A stretch of DNA of 64,000 nt from Ottelia alismoides (lineage: Eukaryota; Streptophyta; Magnoliopsida; Alismatales; Hydrocharitaceae), in NCBI GenBank assembly GCA_037367405.1, contig JAZKJV010002329.1:124001-188000 (forward strand), read 5' to 3'. Below are positions 1 to 11,412 of this stretch, piece after piece. The notes under the pieces are model-generated. The model worked only from the letters and a program-made list of their open reading frames with translations. It did no database searches and had not been told where the DNA came from. The position numbers were made by a program, and so were the translations under genes. Position 1 is the first letter of the stretch. Each line of letters begins with the position of its first letter.

Positions 1-2002
1 TTCTCAATCTCACACTACAAGACACTACAGACAATATCAACTCAATGCAAACACAACTGTCGGTTGCTGTCGAGGACATTGCTTCTCATGTTGTGTAGGT
101 GAGGAGGAACAAACAGGCTGGAGTGTGAGTCAAACTTAATCTCCTCGTCAGAAAGCATGTGCTATGTACTGCGCTGTCAGAGTCACTGCAACTGGAAATG
201 AGTCTCCACTTGGAGAATTCTGGCCCGCCACATGTAGCTGACTGCATCATGTGGACAACTGCTCCATCTCTGAAGGGTCGAATTGGAAAAAGCCGTGGAA
301 ACATCCTCGTTGGAGTTCATGGTCGCGGGAGAATGGAGTCTGAAAGTCTCATCGTCGGAGAACTGGGTCTCTCCCATACCAACTCAGAGAATGTGATCTC
401 TACTATGGAGTCCCTATGAAACCACATGAAAACCCTAGCCCACATGGAATAGGGAATGTGATCTCTACTCTGGAGTCCCTATGGATCATATGAAAACTTT
501 GAGCCGAACGAAATAAAGATAGAGACCACACAATGATGGCACACGTGTGCACATTGAATTGAAGACTCAGAATCTGATCGTCGAGTCTAAAACTGAACAT
601 TTGTAGAGTTTTGAAAAACCTGGCTTGACTTCTGGACTGAAGAAGCTGACAATTTGGCATGTAGAACTCTACACAGTATTTCTCCTTTCTTCCAGGCTGG
701 TCGGAAATCTATGACGTCGACCAATTTGAGAGAAGACAAGAAAATGGAGAAGCAAAACATCAATAAACCGATCTCAAATTTTTATCGGCTTTTCTTATCG
801 CATTTTAACTCATTTTTAATCGTACGGATTCTTTTTGTATGATTCTCTTTTTTTTGGCTTTTTTCTCTTTTTTATAACCAATTCATTTTTTTCTTTTCTT
901 ATCGCGTACGGTTTTTTGTATGTACCTTTTTCAAAAGATATTTCCTTTTTTTGAGCTGGGCCTTTTCTTTCCTTTTTTTTCTTGGCCCGTCCTCACCTTT
1001 TTTTCTTAGCTCAGCTATGAGTTCTCCTTTTTTTCTCAACATAGCCCACTTAGGCCTGGAATATGCAGTATCATGCATATTATTTTTTTTCATTTTCGGC
1101 CCACTGGGGGCTAACTTTATTTAGGATTCCCACTTGGGAACCCGTCTCTCGAAGTCACCCCTGATATGGGCCCCTGCTCTTGCCGCCGTCGCCTGTAGTC
1201 GCTGGGGAGGTGCCTTCGCCTGTAGGCGCGAAGGGGAGGAGATGTTGAAGCTACTACGATGCCACCACCACCATCTGCCTGAGGGATGCATGGGGGCTGG
1301 AGGATGGCGGCGCCACATCTTTGCTAGAAGAGGAGAGGAGGTCGGCTCCCTTGGAGCTGAGTTGCCACTGCCAGGACATGGAAGAAGGCGACTCGCGTCG
1401 CCGTAGCTTGGAAGGAGATCGCACGCCGCTACCATTCCTAGTTGGAGACCCATCTAATTGTGCCTCCGCTTGCTACGCGCCTGGAAGAAGAGGAGATGCT
1501 GGGGACTGCACTGGTTGAGGGCATCACACTCGTAGCCTTCACCGCCTTCAAAGAGCTGCAATCGGTGGCTGGTGGCGTTGCTAGGAGCTTCTATTTGGAG
1601 GTGCAAGCGATGCCTGGATTTGGATGTGGCGACGATCTCAAGGTGTTGCCGCTAGATGCGGTTGGAGTAGCCACTGGAAGAGGATGCGATGATCATCGTT
1701 GATGAGGGATGCGGCCATCGCCGCCGAAGAGATGGAGGCTGCACTACAGTGCTGCCATGGTGTTGCCACCACATGCGGTTGGAGCCCTTCTTCACAGAAA
1801 TATTGTGTAGAATTGCACGGGCCTGGACTTAGAGCTTCGATGAAACCCCAGAACTCTTGGACTTGATCAGAACACGAATTTGAATGGTGCAAAATTGAAT
1901 CTTCAACTACAAATCTTCACGAACAAGCAAGAACCGAATCTTCTTGATAATCGAATCTCGAACAAATAACTAACGGACATAAAATCCTCGAGAACCGAAC
2001 CT
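1..2002 (-). other. Interior/leader of an antisense Copia-type element, or unassigned DNA
   Basis: This segment lies downstream (on the minus strand) of the LTR and primer site at 2003-2300, so at least its right part should be the leader of that element. No gag or pol motif is readable on either strand. Short near-repeats of a ccgcatgtggtggcaacacc type occur around 1640-1790. The left extent of the element is not visible and no second LTR was found before base 1. Confidence 0.3.
388..517. repeat. Two-copy 65-bp tandem duplication
   Basis: The stretch beginning gaatgtgatctctact recurs exactly 65 bases later (389 and 454), followed in both copies by tggagtccctatg. The copies have diverged by several substitutions. 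I see no coding potential in it. The surrounding 1-1990 has only short, unconvincing ORFs and a T-rich tract at about 840-1090. Confidence 0.6.
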
Positions 2003-2014
2003 GCCCTGATACCA
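2003..2014 (-). other. Primer-binding site (tRNA-Met type) of the antisense Copia-like element
   Basis: On the minus strand this reads TGGTATCAGGGC directly after the LTR end TTCTAACA. The usual plant Copia primer site complementary to initiator tRNA-Met is TGGTATCAGAGC, so 11 of 12 positions match. It fixes the element's orientation as minus and identifies the LTR at 2015-2300 as the 5' LTR. Confidence 0.8.
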
Positions 2015-2300
2015 TGTTAGAAACTACGAACGCGAAAGTGTAATCAGAGATAAATGATAAACATCAAAGAACATCAGGATTTTTACGTGGAACCCTACTC
2101 CCTAAGGAGTAGGATGAACCCATGGGAGAACACCTTAAAGGGCCGATGTATCTATTGACTTTCTCAACTGTTACAAGAGGGTGAGGAGCTTTTTATATAG
2201 CCCTCACTGAGTCTCCATATCTCACAGACGGTCGATGCGGGACTAAACAACTAGATGTGGTAAATGGATCCTGCAGTAATCTATTTACCCATCTACAACA
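2015..2300 (-). mobile_element. Copia-type 5' LTR, 286 bp, antisense
   Basis: On the minus strand the segment begins TGTTGTAGATGGG and ends TTCTAACA, that is TG...CA with matching TGTT/AACA ends, and is followed at once by a tRNA-Met primer site. It contains a TATA box (TATATAAA on minus, 2192-2199) roughly in its middle. Length and layout fit a small Copia LTR. The internal region would run leftward, where no protein motif survives, so this is a truncated or non-autonomous copy. Confidence 0.8.
2192..2199 (-). promoter_or_regulatory. TATA box of the Copia-type LTR
   Basis: The minus strand reads GGGCTATATAAAAAGCTCC here, a canonical plant TATA context inside the LTR, about 110 bases from the LTR start in transcription direction. 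Confidence 0.6.
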
Positions 2301-2601
2301 TAAGTGACAGATAACACATATACTTCAACATAACTCAAGCAAGAGCTTCATTTCCTCCTTTGTGCATAACTGTGAGTAAATAATAAACATTAAATAAAAT
2401 ATAACCCACTCAAGATGGAATTGAACATATATTTGATTCAAGTCGGAGTCCAAATAGTAGCATTTTTTTCTTTCAAATTTTAAAAATTGAGTTCGCTTAT
2501 TATTTTATATATTATTTTCTTTTAGCAGTTATGATATAAGGGAAAATTTACTTACGAGTTGCTTAATTAGTAGTAGTGAATCTATTTATGAGGATTAAGA
2601 T

Positions 2602-3138
2602 AAAAGGGCATGCCATATGGTTGACGTTAAAATCGTATGGAGTGCAAACATTCCGAGCAGAATTAAGGTTTTCCTCTGGTGTCTTCGTAGAGGTCGGTTG
2701 CTGGATAAAGTGCGCAGAAGTCGGCTGTTGGCATTGAAGATACGCGCTGTGAACGATGTGAGGAAGAGGCGGAAGACTCTGGGCACCTTTTCTTGAAGTG
2801 CCCGGGATCGGTCTAGGTATGGTGGATACTCGGCCATACTTGGCTACAAACGGAAGGCTTATTGAGTTTTGGACATCTGTGAGGCGAGCACGCAGAGATG
2901 GCACGACAGACTATTGGAAACCATTCGCAACCTTGTGGGCGATCTGGATGGGGAGGAACGACAAAATTTTTAACAATCAAAGGTTCTATGAAGACAATAT
3001 TGTTGCTCATTGTAATGCTCTCTGTACTCTCTGGGGATCTTGACTCTTGTAAATCTTTTAAACCGCTTTTATTAATATAATTTAGGAGGTGGCCCCTGAG
3101 ATGGGGGTACACCCAATTTCTCATAAAAAGGGCATGCC
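2602..3138 (+). mobile_element. 5'-truncated L1-type LINE with 13-bp target-site duplication
   Basis: The body (2615-3125) is flanked by perfect copies of aaaagggcatgcc at 2602-2614 and 3126-3138, a textbook LINE target duplication. The sense strand encodes broken pieces of the ORF2 C-terminus: an IPSRIKVFLWCLRRGRLL stretch of the zf-RVT region near 2655-2710, then LWAIWMGRNDKIFNNQRFY near 2932-2990, in different frames and with stops. The end is A-rich. The same C-terminal motif occurs in the larger LINE at 12179-13420, so both belong to one family. The copy is dead on arrival because of truncation and frameshifts. Confidence 0.9.
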
Positions 3139-3705
3139 TTGCCTTGTTTAAGGGAGGTAATCATGTAGACTATTGGAAGTTTTATTCACTATTATAATCT
3201 TTCTTTTACATATTGTTCCCACACATCTCCATGCTTCTCTGGCTCAATCCTACTTCGGATGCATTACTTCGCTCCTCTCTGTCTCTTTCACGTTCCTTGT
3301 CCCCTTCTTTTCTGCATCAAGATGGCGCAAAAAATGATAGGTAAATTATGGTTGGAGGGCTTGGATTTGCAACCTCTAGAAAAGTAGCATTCCTAGCACT
3401 CCTAGTTATGCTAGAAACTTAAAGGGATTTTACATACATGGCCTTGTATACTTTCATAATAACATTCTTACCCTTCATAATTTCGTAATTATTCTCAAAC
3501 CCCCTGTCTAGTGACTCTGTCTTAAATGTATGCCCTTGTCGTTGCTCCACTAACCTGCCTACTTCTTGAGTTAAAGTACAACCAGAAAAGATCTTAATTA
3601 GATCCAATTAAGGATATTAATTTTACAGGGATTTATAACAAGGAAGGATCATAAGGAGACTTCAAAATTTCTTTTTAGGTTGTATAGCTGCACCTCCAAC
3701 ACCAG
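3139..3705. other. No recognisable feature
   Basis: No coding motif, repeat termini or RNA gene was seen. The only ORF, 62 codons on the minus strand (3419-3607), shows no family signature. Confidence 0.5.
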
Positions 3706-6030
3706 TGTTGAAGGATATGGGATAATCCTCAAGCGTATCACGGAAGCGTGAGCATCGTATCGTATACGACGAAGAACGACTAGTCGAACTAGTTGTTCTA
3801 TGCAGCGGAATTTAAAATTTTTTCGAGCGATGAAACCACATGATCCAAGAACGATTCTCGGATCGTTTCATCTACAACCACATCAAGTATAAAGGAATAC
3901 CTTTTGTAGCGTGGTTAATCGAGTCTCTACGAAAAGAGACCTCCTGTCTCAAGTCCGATCGTCGGAGTAGACGCTTGCAAGCACGGGGATGAGTCGCGTG
4001 ATCCTCGCAATCCAACAAGTTGATCCAAGCACGATGATCTCCTGATCTCGTCGTACAAGATCGAACACCTTCTTCGTGAGTGTAGCACTCCAATGAAGAT
4101 GGAGAATCGAAGAACGTCGAGGCGGCGGCGCGATGGCGAAGCGTCGACGATGGCTCTCCTCTAGGGTTTGGTGGACGGCCACCAAGAGGAGGAGAGAAGA
4201 GGCTTGACGCGTGGAAGATGGAGAGAGAGATGTGTCTCAATTGCATAACCCTAGAGATCATGGTATGCCTCTCTATTTATAGGGTTTTGGGATCCATGGA
4301 TCACAATCCATGGGACACATAAAATCAATGGAAGAGATTGATTTGTGTTTAATCCAATGGTCAAGATTGTTGTTGGTAAAAGCCAACAACTAATGATTTA
4401 ATTTAGATCAAATATATTTGATAAATCAAATACAATTCAATCCTAAATTAATTCAAATAAATATGGAGAGATTAGCATGGAGATTGCTCCCCACATGGAA
4501 TAGGTAGGACGACTACCAATTTCCTTGTGGGAATTGGTGGCCGTCCACTATGATCCCATGGTGGAGGCAATCTCATACAATCTCATGAGATTGCATGTCT
4601 CCATGAAAATCTCCCATATTTTCCAACAACTTTTGTTGTGATTTATTCTACAAAAGTAATTCATAATTAATTTTGAGAATATTGCAATCTTGCCATTGGA
4701 AATTTGTGAATCACATTCACAACCCAAAACAAAATATATTTTACATTTTCAATTAATTGCACAATGTGTATCCAATACACATCAATAATTAATTAACAAA
4801 TATAAATCATAATTAGCCCTCTCTAATACATTATAAATCACATTTATAATATATTATGAATAATTAGATATTGCTATCCACATTGTTCTTATCCACAATA
4901 ATTAAATCACATTTAATTATATTGGATAATTTCCACATGCATCAAGATAATTAAATCACATTTAATTATCAATTTCTCAATGCTTAGATATAATTCAACT
5001 ATGGAATTATTCTTGAACCCTTTCAAGAATAATGTGATTTCTCTGCAGATACTTGGAGATAAGGACATGGCGATTGTATTGTTCCATGTATAGTGACTTG
5101 GATATTGAGATCACATCTCAAATCCAGATCTCATGGACCTCCCACAGATGCTTGATTAAATCAAGGCCGTAGACCTAATCTTCTCATTGCATCTGAATCT
5201 CATTCAGATCAATGTCCAATACATGGACTAAGATCAGGTCACTTCTCTACTGAGAGGAGTCACTAAAGTCCAAACCTGTTTCATCACTCCCTCGGAATGG
5301 AAGCGTCATGGTTATACAATCGTTTATGATCACATCACCCTCAGGTATTCCCAACACCTGTACATCCTGCATACTAGAAGACCTATGATCATCCTGAAGA
5401 TATAGATCAATTTCACACTGTCATCTTCAGGGTTTGATCACCAAGTTTCTCAATCTTGGTCATTGGGAATTGATATAGATCATATGCTTTCCCCAAAGCA
5501 TATATCTTACCTTCAAATTCATGTCATGCTTCCAAAGCATGACGACCATGCATGGAATTTGATCAGTCCCAATACCTCATGAGTGAACTCATGTCTTCCG
5601 GTTCACATGTGAACCTGTATGATCCCTTTGAGAGATCGTATTACTCATATGTCCTTATATGCACACCAGCTCGCCGGTGTATAGACTTTGGGTAGGTCAT
5701 CAACCTATTGGTCTGCCAAATGTACATACTCGTCAGAGGATGCATGCCTATGTAGTGACAGTATTCAACATAGGTCTTTGGTTATCTCGATCTCGTTAAG
5801 TCAACCCATTGACTCAACTAATCTGACACCTCCGAATCACTATTCCCATGCAGAGGACCTGCATCAAGAGGTCGGTCAGATATCAACCAAAAGAGAAAGG
5901 ATTGCCATCTCCTACTCAGGCTGGAGATCATCACTTAACAATCATTTGATGATGCTTGATGAGTACTCTATCTAACTCCTTAGATATTCATCCAAGCATC
6001 AGCCTCTATGATTCAATCAATGAATCAACA
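3706..6030 (-). mobile_element. Probable long antisense LTR (about 2.3 kb)
   Basis: The block begins TGTTGAAGG and ends AATCAACA, so it has the TGTTGA/TCAACA inverted ends typical of LTRs. On the minus strand it carries a promoter-like CCCTATAAATAGAGAGGC at about 4265-4285. It has no long ORF and is rich in short palindromic runs such as atccaTGGATCACAATCCATGG near 4300. No primer site, polypurine tract or matching 5-bp duplication was found at either edge (accag on the left, actgt on the right). A diverged solo LTR or part of a large retrotransposon derivative is the best guess. The family is not recognised. Confidence 0.4.
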
Positions 6031-7160
6031 ACTGTATGATTATCAAGTTGGCCATGGTACATAGCCCTTATTGTACAGAGGGACCTTATAGTGCATTCAT
6101 TCATTTAATCTTAGAAAGGGTCCAAGGGAGTGAAAAACAATCAATAACTTTTATTGATAAATCATTTATTACAATAACATTTATTGCAGGAATGGTTCGC
6201 CTCGGGCTCACATTGCTAACAAGTGTGGTTGTCGATAACTCTGATGATGCGAGGCAACTCCCCACCGAACCCAACTCTGACATGTCGCTCCTCTCCATTA
6301 CTGTTGCTGTAGGTGACATCCTCCCTGCCTCGAAAAGGTTGCACCACCCCATCCCCTTGATTGATAATATACTTTCCTGATCGCCGGTGACAATCTCCTC
6401 GTACTGAATGGTTGGATTAGTGGAGGGAGTCTTCGCATAGAACTCAACAATGAACTCATTATTAGTCATATTGACATTTGTAATGTTGACACAAATGATG
6501 TCGTCGGAGGTGATGGTGTTACATGCGAAGGGGATGATATCAAAGGCGATGCTAGGGTGCTTAGCCATGTGCGAGGTATATAAGAGCACCTCACGATCAT
6601 CGAGTCCCCCCAAAGAACTACGATGGTGTGGAAAACCTCTCTCGTGGAAACATGTGCATGACCACTGAGGTTGCATTTAAAGAGGATTTTATCGGAATAT
6701 GGGACTTGGCAGAGGACCCTCTGTTCATTGTGATGGTATGAGTGCATATTAGGGCACTCGGGGGAATCGTGCACCCTTTGATATTTGTCAAAAAGCAACA
6801 CAATGATCATTCACCTGCTTTTGGTGTGCCATCATGTCAATATCCTTGTAGATGGTGTCTAGAGTGGAGATGACTGTCATTGACTAGATACTATAACTGC
6901 TGGTACACCTTAAAGGGAAGGATGACATGGTATCCTCATCGAATTTTGTTTCAGAATGGTGGTCGTTCATATGGGCCGTATGCACCATGGAGATGGTATT
7001 TGACCTCTCGGAGTACTCCATGAGTTGTATGTTATAGACCACAACCCCTCGATGAGGTGTGCCACCTGTCAACTTAGTTAGGCTAATTATGGTTGATGCA
7101 AACGGGAAAAGTTCGACGATGGAGAAGGCTTCAGAAGTGGTTGGCGTTGGTCTGAAACTG
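6031..7160. other. Unassigned DNA with a 191-codon minus-strand ORF of no known family
   Basis: The longest frame runs on the minus strand at 6101-6676. Its composition is not clearly protein-like, it has no signal peptide, membrane segment or metal-binding pattern that I recognise, and no splice context. It might be interior sequence of the LTR element to its left. I do not call it a gene. Confidence 0.3.
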
Positions 7161-8204
7161 CCTGGACCGATGTTTTAAAAAGCGTGAGGCGTATCGAAGC
7201 GTTTTCCCAGTATGGTCTCGAGGCGTAAGCCTCGTGGCGTATCGAGGCATAAGCCTCACTCGTGAAAGAAAATTTTTCATAAAACATAATAATTAATCGT
7301 AATTACAATTTTCAAGTTCTAGAAATTAAATAGTTATGATTAAATACGTAACTCCATGACATTTCAAAACTAACATCATGGTTTAAACATCCAAGCTATT
7401 ATATAACTCTCTCTTTTTGGACTCTAAACTTGTAAGGAGTCAAGTAAATATGGATATGCAAGCACAATAATGGGTAACTCTCCACAAAATTTAAAGTTTT
7501 GAATAAAATTTAACTAAAGGGACTAGGTGTACCACCATTTTCAAAATTAGGTGAGATATGGTATCATTCAATTGAGAAGGTAAGAGAGTAAGCAGTGAAT
7601 CAGTGAACACTTTTTACTTTACCATAAGGATTGTGGGATAAATACTTGAATATTGCATGCTATGACCATCTTTGTTCATGCATGCTTTGATGTGTATTAA
7701 TTTAGTCCCGATTGAATAGAAGAAAAGATGAGGCATGTTTACAAAAATACATTTTTCTAAATTTAGGTCAAAGTAGGGGACTTGCATCCAAACAACATTT
7801 TAATAAAGAAAGCATTTATGCTTGATTCATACTAAAGAGTAGAGGCATTGGATTTAAGGACTCAAGACTCAATTTTTTGTTCACGTTGATTTATAAAGAA
7901 CACGCATAACAAAGTAAAAATAAGTAAAATATGTTAATAAACTAAAAAATGCATTCAGTAAATCATGTACTTAAGGACTTGAAAATACTTGTGTTTTAAG
8001 ATGAAAAGCTCACAATAAAAAAGCAAAGGAAAAATTATGTAGAAAAAAATAAAAAAAATCAGCTCACACATGAGGCAACACCTCGAGACGCACGCCTCAC
8101 TGAGGCTACATGAGGCTATAGCATCGAGGCGTTTTTCCTTGAAAAATGCCATGAGGTGTACTCCTCAGCGCCTCGAGGCGCGTTTTTAAACAATGACCTG
8201 GACA
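7161..8204. mobile_element. Non-autonomous hAT-like element (1,028 bp) with 8-bp target duplication
   Basis: The element (7169-8196) starts gatgttttaaaaagcgtgag and ends cgcgtttttaaacaatga. The reverse complement of the end, tcattgtttaaaaacgcg, pairs with the start as imperfect terminal inverted repeats. The flanks cctggacc (7161-7168) and cctggaca (8197-8204) match at 7 of 8 bases, the duplication length of hAT elements. Both subterminal zones contain repeated gaggcg/cgcctc motifs in both orientations, like transposase-binding sites. There is no transposase ORF, so movement would need a factor in trans. Confidence 0.8.
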
Positions 8205-8506
8205 ACAGGCTAGGACATGGCTAGAACGTTGCTGCCATCATCTTTTTTTATTTTGTTCTTTGTTGTTTTATTTTCCTTTAGATCTGTAATGCTTCCTGTA
8301 TACATGCCTTCTTGTGATTCTCGTTGGGAAATCATCTGTTTAATGGTTGAATCCGATGTGCGTTGCAATTCTGAAAGGATTTCCTGCATTTTTCCGAACG
8401 ATGCGTCCGCCTTCTCGTGGGCTAGTCAATATTGCAACTGAAAATTCATAGCAATGCGCTTCCTTGATCGTATGTAAGGGTCATCAAATTGTTTAAACAA
8501 TTTGAA

Positions 8507-9018
8507 CGTCATGTTCTGCCAATGATGAAAAAATAATTTTAACGGTGGAAAAATTATTTGATGGAAGAATTTGGAGGGTGAAAGAAAAGAATGCTCACCG
8601 AATGGAGGGATTTGGGAAAGAAGAAACACGAAGTTCACGTGGAGGGAGAAGAGAGTGGGAGAGAGATAATTGAGATAAATCTCAATTTTTAATATAACTT
8701 CAACTGATCAAAATGTTAGACTACTATTCCCTTTATATAAGAGGCTGATATTACAAAATAGAAAGAGATAATAAAAGCAAATCCTAAAAAACCCTAATTG
8801 GACGCTAAAATATCTTTAATCGACTAATTAGTTATATGGAGATCACATGAGATCTTATTTAAAATAGGAATAAAAGTTTCAACGGACTCGATTTACAACA
8901 AAAATTAAACGCAACTCTAATTTAATGGACGGAAAATAAAACCCTGATTTAATAAACGGAAAAATTGAACGAACGAAATACTCTAATTGAGTCCTAATTC
9001 GTCGTTCCACGCTGCATC
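8507..9018 (-). mobile_element. Diverged copy of the TGATGCAAAT LTR family
   Basis: It shares with the better-kept LTRs (9656-10141 and others) the blocks around taattttaacggtggaaaa, the gagggatttggg run, the ctttatata promoter region and the terminal cacgctgcatca. Divergence is heavier than among the other copies, and the left edge is approximate. It may be the remnant of an older element whose interior is lost. Confidence 0.55.
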
Positions 9019-9447
9019 AATGTTGGAAATGTTATGACTGCTTTGGAAGCAGACTAGGATACGAACTAGCTCTTTGGATCATGGTGGGATTACAAAAACA
9101 GAAAGTGAAAAACTCTAATTGGACTTTAAATATCTTTAACCGACTAATTAATTAATCTAATCGACTAACTAGTTGATTGGAGATCACATGCGTTCTCTTT
9201 ATTTAAAATAGAAATAAAAGTTTTAACGAACTCAATTTACTGTAAATAAATATGATCGCAACTCTAATTATTCGACTTTAGTTTATGGACGGAAAACAAA
9301 ATCCTAATCTAATAAACAGGAAAATTGTACGGATGAAGGACCTTAATTAAGCCCCAATTCGTCGTTTCGCACTGCATCAGTGGTGGAAATATTGTGATTG
9401 CTTTGGAATCAGACTAGGATACCAACTAGGTCTTTTGATCAGGGTGC
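8733..9447. repeat. Diverged tandem duplication, about 357-bp unit
   Basis: The segment from about 8733 to 9090 (ttacaaaatagaaag through gcatcaatgttggaaatg, ending tttggatcatggtg) is repeated from 9091 to 9447 (ttacaaaaacagaaag through gcatcagtggtggaaata, ending tttgatcagggtg). The unit joins the right half of the LTR at 8507-9018 to about 70 bases of adjoining DNA, so the duplication happened after that element was in place. Confidence 0.7.
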
Positions 9448-9475
9448 ACTATAGTACAATGCTTATAAGGGGAGA

Positions 9476-9655
9476 TGCGACAAACATGGTTGTAGACGAC
9501 CATACTGTGGGAGTGGTTATGAGGTTTGTGAAGAGTGCCATGAGGACCATGATGGCAAATGCCTTCCCATTGAGGACCTTTTTCTCTTTCATGATGTGAG
9601 ATATGATGTGCTTCATGAGGTCCTTAGTTTTCATGAAAATTTTGTTGAAATATGA
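9476..9655 (+). pseudogene. Cysteine/histidine-rich coding fragment, family unknown
   Basis: A + strand frame open for 59 codons reads CDKHGCRRPYCGSGYEVC followed closely by EECHEDHDGKC, giving at least six cysteines and three histidines in about 30 residues, then FLFHDVRYDVLHEVLSFHEN, and stops with TGA at 9653-9655, directly against the LTR that starts at 9656. The spacing suggests a small zinc-binding module, but no exact family match is claimed. No start codon or splice site is evident. It may be an exon piece captured by, or broken by, the adjoining retroelement, or chance. Confidence 0.35.
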
Positions 9656-10678
9656 TGATGCAAATCGGAAGTTGCAATAATGGAAAATATAATTTTGCGG
9701 TGGAAAATATTTGGTCGGAGAAATTAGAGGGAGGGAGAAGAGAAAAACTCGTCGGATGCGAGGGATTTGGGGAAGAGAATCGTGGAGATCGCGTCAAGGG
9801 AGAAGGAATAGAGAGAAGCGAGATAAAATCTCAATTTAATTTCAACTTGAACTGTTTTCCACAAAGGACTACCACCTCTTTATATAGGAGGGGGTGGATT
9901 ACAAAAATAGAAATTCAAAATACAAATTGACTCTAACCGACTAACTAATTGATTTGAATAAAATTCAAATCTTAAGTTATCTTGATTGACTCTAATCAAT
10001 TAGCTAATTAATTTGAGATCACAAACGATCTCATTATTTGAAATAAAATTACAACGACTTAATTAATCGTAAATAAAATTAGACTATAATTAAAGGATGA
10101 AAATTAAATAAGACCCTACTTATTCGCTTCACGCTGCATCAACTCTCTGCCACTTTGAAAAATCCGTCTCTTGACGAATTGCTTGATCTTCGAGCTGTCG
10201 GTGGAGAATTCCACATGGATCGGTAGGTTGGATCTCCCCAATTTTACTCCTTTTGCATGTTACATTTATAATTTTTTTCCACCGAGGGGCATGTTTGCAA
10301 AAGTTCTACCCCTTCACTTAAAACAACTCCATAACATAACTTATCCTCCAGTTGGCCCTTTTGATAAAAAACATATGGAAGGAGAGGTTTCACTGCAATT
10401 TCTCCAAATAAATTTCCCATCCCTGGTCTTGTGGGGTTCGATTGCCCTGGAAGAGAACCCACATGTTAGGTTTTCCATGTGTCTTTCTTTGGCAGCGATG
10501 GCGGCAGCGACATAAGTTTCGAATCCATGGGCGACGTTGATGACGTTGGTTGCACGAACGATGGCAGCGGGGTCCTCACAAGGGATGCACAGGGTAGTGT
10601 AGGGCCTCGAAGCATGCGAGGGGGCGGCAATGTCGGATGGAGAGGGTGTGGGGGATGGGGGCTCTTCGTGGGAGATGC

Positions 10679-11287
10679 TCAGATGAAGACAACAAGTAGA
10701 GAGGGGGAGGGTGGAGGCAAAGGGGGAGGACGAGGTGGGTGTAGGCGCGGGGGGGGGGGGGGGGCAGGCAGCAATGGTGGGGCAAGAGGGCTCGCCGGAG
10801 GTGTGGGGGTGGTAGGAGGGGGTGGTAGCGGCATGAGGGTGAGATGGAGGATGGCAGGGAAGGGCTGTGGGGGTGGTAGTGGCGTAGGGAAGAGGTAGGG
10901 GGGATCGGGGGAGGCGTTGGAAGAAGGGGGAGGGAGGGCCGATGGTGCGGGAAGAGGGGAGGTCGGGGTGGGCGCCGGTAGAGATGTGGTTTGCGTCGGA
11001 GGTGCGGGGGCAACGGGATGGGGTGGTGGCAGCGCTGGGGCAGGGGGACTCGCCGGAGGTGCGAGGTTGGCGAGGATGGGCTGTGAGGGGGCTGGGGCAA
11101 CCGGGAATGGCGGCGGAGCCAGTTTGTTTGACGGTAACCGATCTGAAATCTTCTGAACAACAATCTTTGCAACATTTTTTGCAGCGTTTTCCACTAGTTG
11201 TCGTGTCAATGCTTCAACATCCCGTGACTCACGCATCTCTGTCGCCAAAGCTTGCATATTTGCACACACTTCGAGCATATTGGACAA
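10679..11287 (-). CDS. Proline-rich ORF of the small LTR element, copy I (function unknown)
   Basis: This 202-codon minus-strand frame lies just inside the 5' LTR. Residues about 1-60 form a charged, likely helical segment (EVCANMQALATEMRESRD, then LTRQLVENAAKNVAKIVV, then QKISDRLPSN). The remainder is almost pure Pro/Ala/Ser with short PPPP runs. The charged segment recurs in copy II (LTRQLVENAAKNAAKVVV at 14830-14930), so it was once a real protein. Upstream in another frame lies the conserved block RSDDPSRHSREHKSKSSR, so a frameshift probably splits the original ORF near 11290-11320. It might be a gag-like protein. I recognise no domain, zinc knuckle or protease. Confidence 0.5.
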   Translation of the reverse strand: MSNMLEVCANMQALATEMRESRDVEALTRQLVENAAKNVAKIVVQKISDRLPSNKLAPPPFPVAPAPSQPILANLAPPASPPAPALPPPHPVAPAPPTQTTSLPAPTPTSPLPAPSALPPPSSNASPDPPYLFPTPLPPPQPFPAILHLTLMPLPPPPTTPTPPASPLAPPLLPAPPPPPRLHPPRPPPLPPPSPSLLVVFI

Positions 11288-11397
11288 AGTTTTCTGACCT
11301 CAGTACGCCATGCACGGTCCGATGAGCGAGAACTTTTGGATTTATGCTCGCGTGAATGCCTGGACGGATCATCAGATCGTGAGGATGATCTGTAGGC

Positions 11398-11412
11398 TAT
11401 GATCTGAAACCA
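11398..11412 (-). other. Primer-binding site of small LTR element, copy I
   Basis: On minus it reads TGGTTTCAGATCATA two bases after the LTR end TTGCATCA. It resembles TGGTATCAGAGC (tRNA-Met) with substitutions. It sits at the same place as the better-kept site of copy II at 15127-15140. Confidence 0.6.

Noticed and set aside
6101..6676. 191-codon minus-strand ORF
   Set aside because: No recognisable domain, irregular composition, no homologous copy in the window; not called as a gene.
10479..10898. Glycine-rich plus-strand ORF
   Set aside because: It is the antisense shadow of the proline-rich frame of copy I, built on G-runs.
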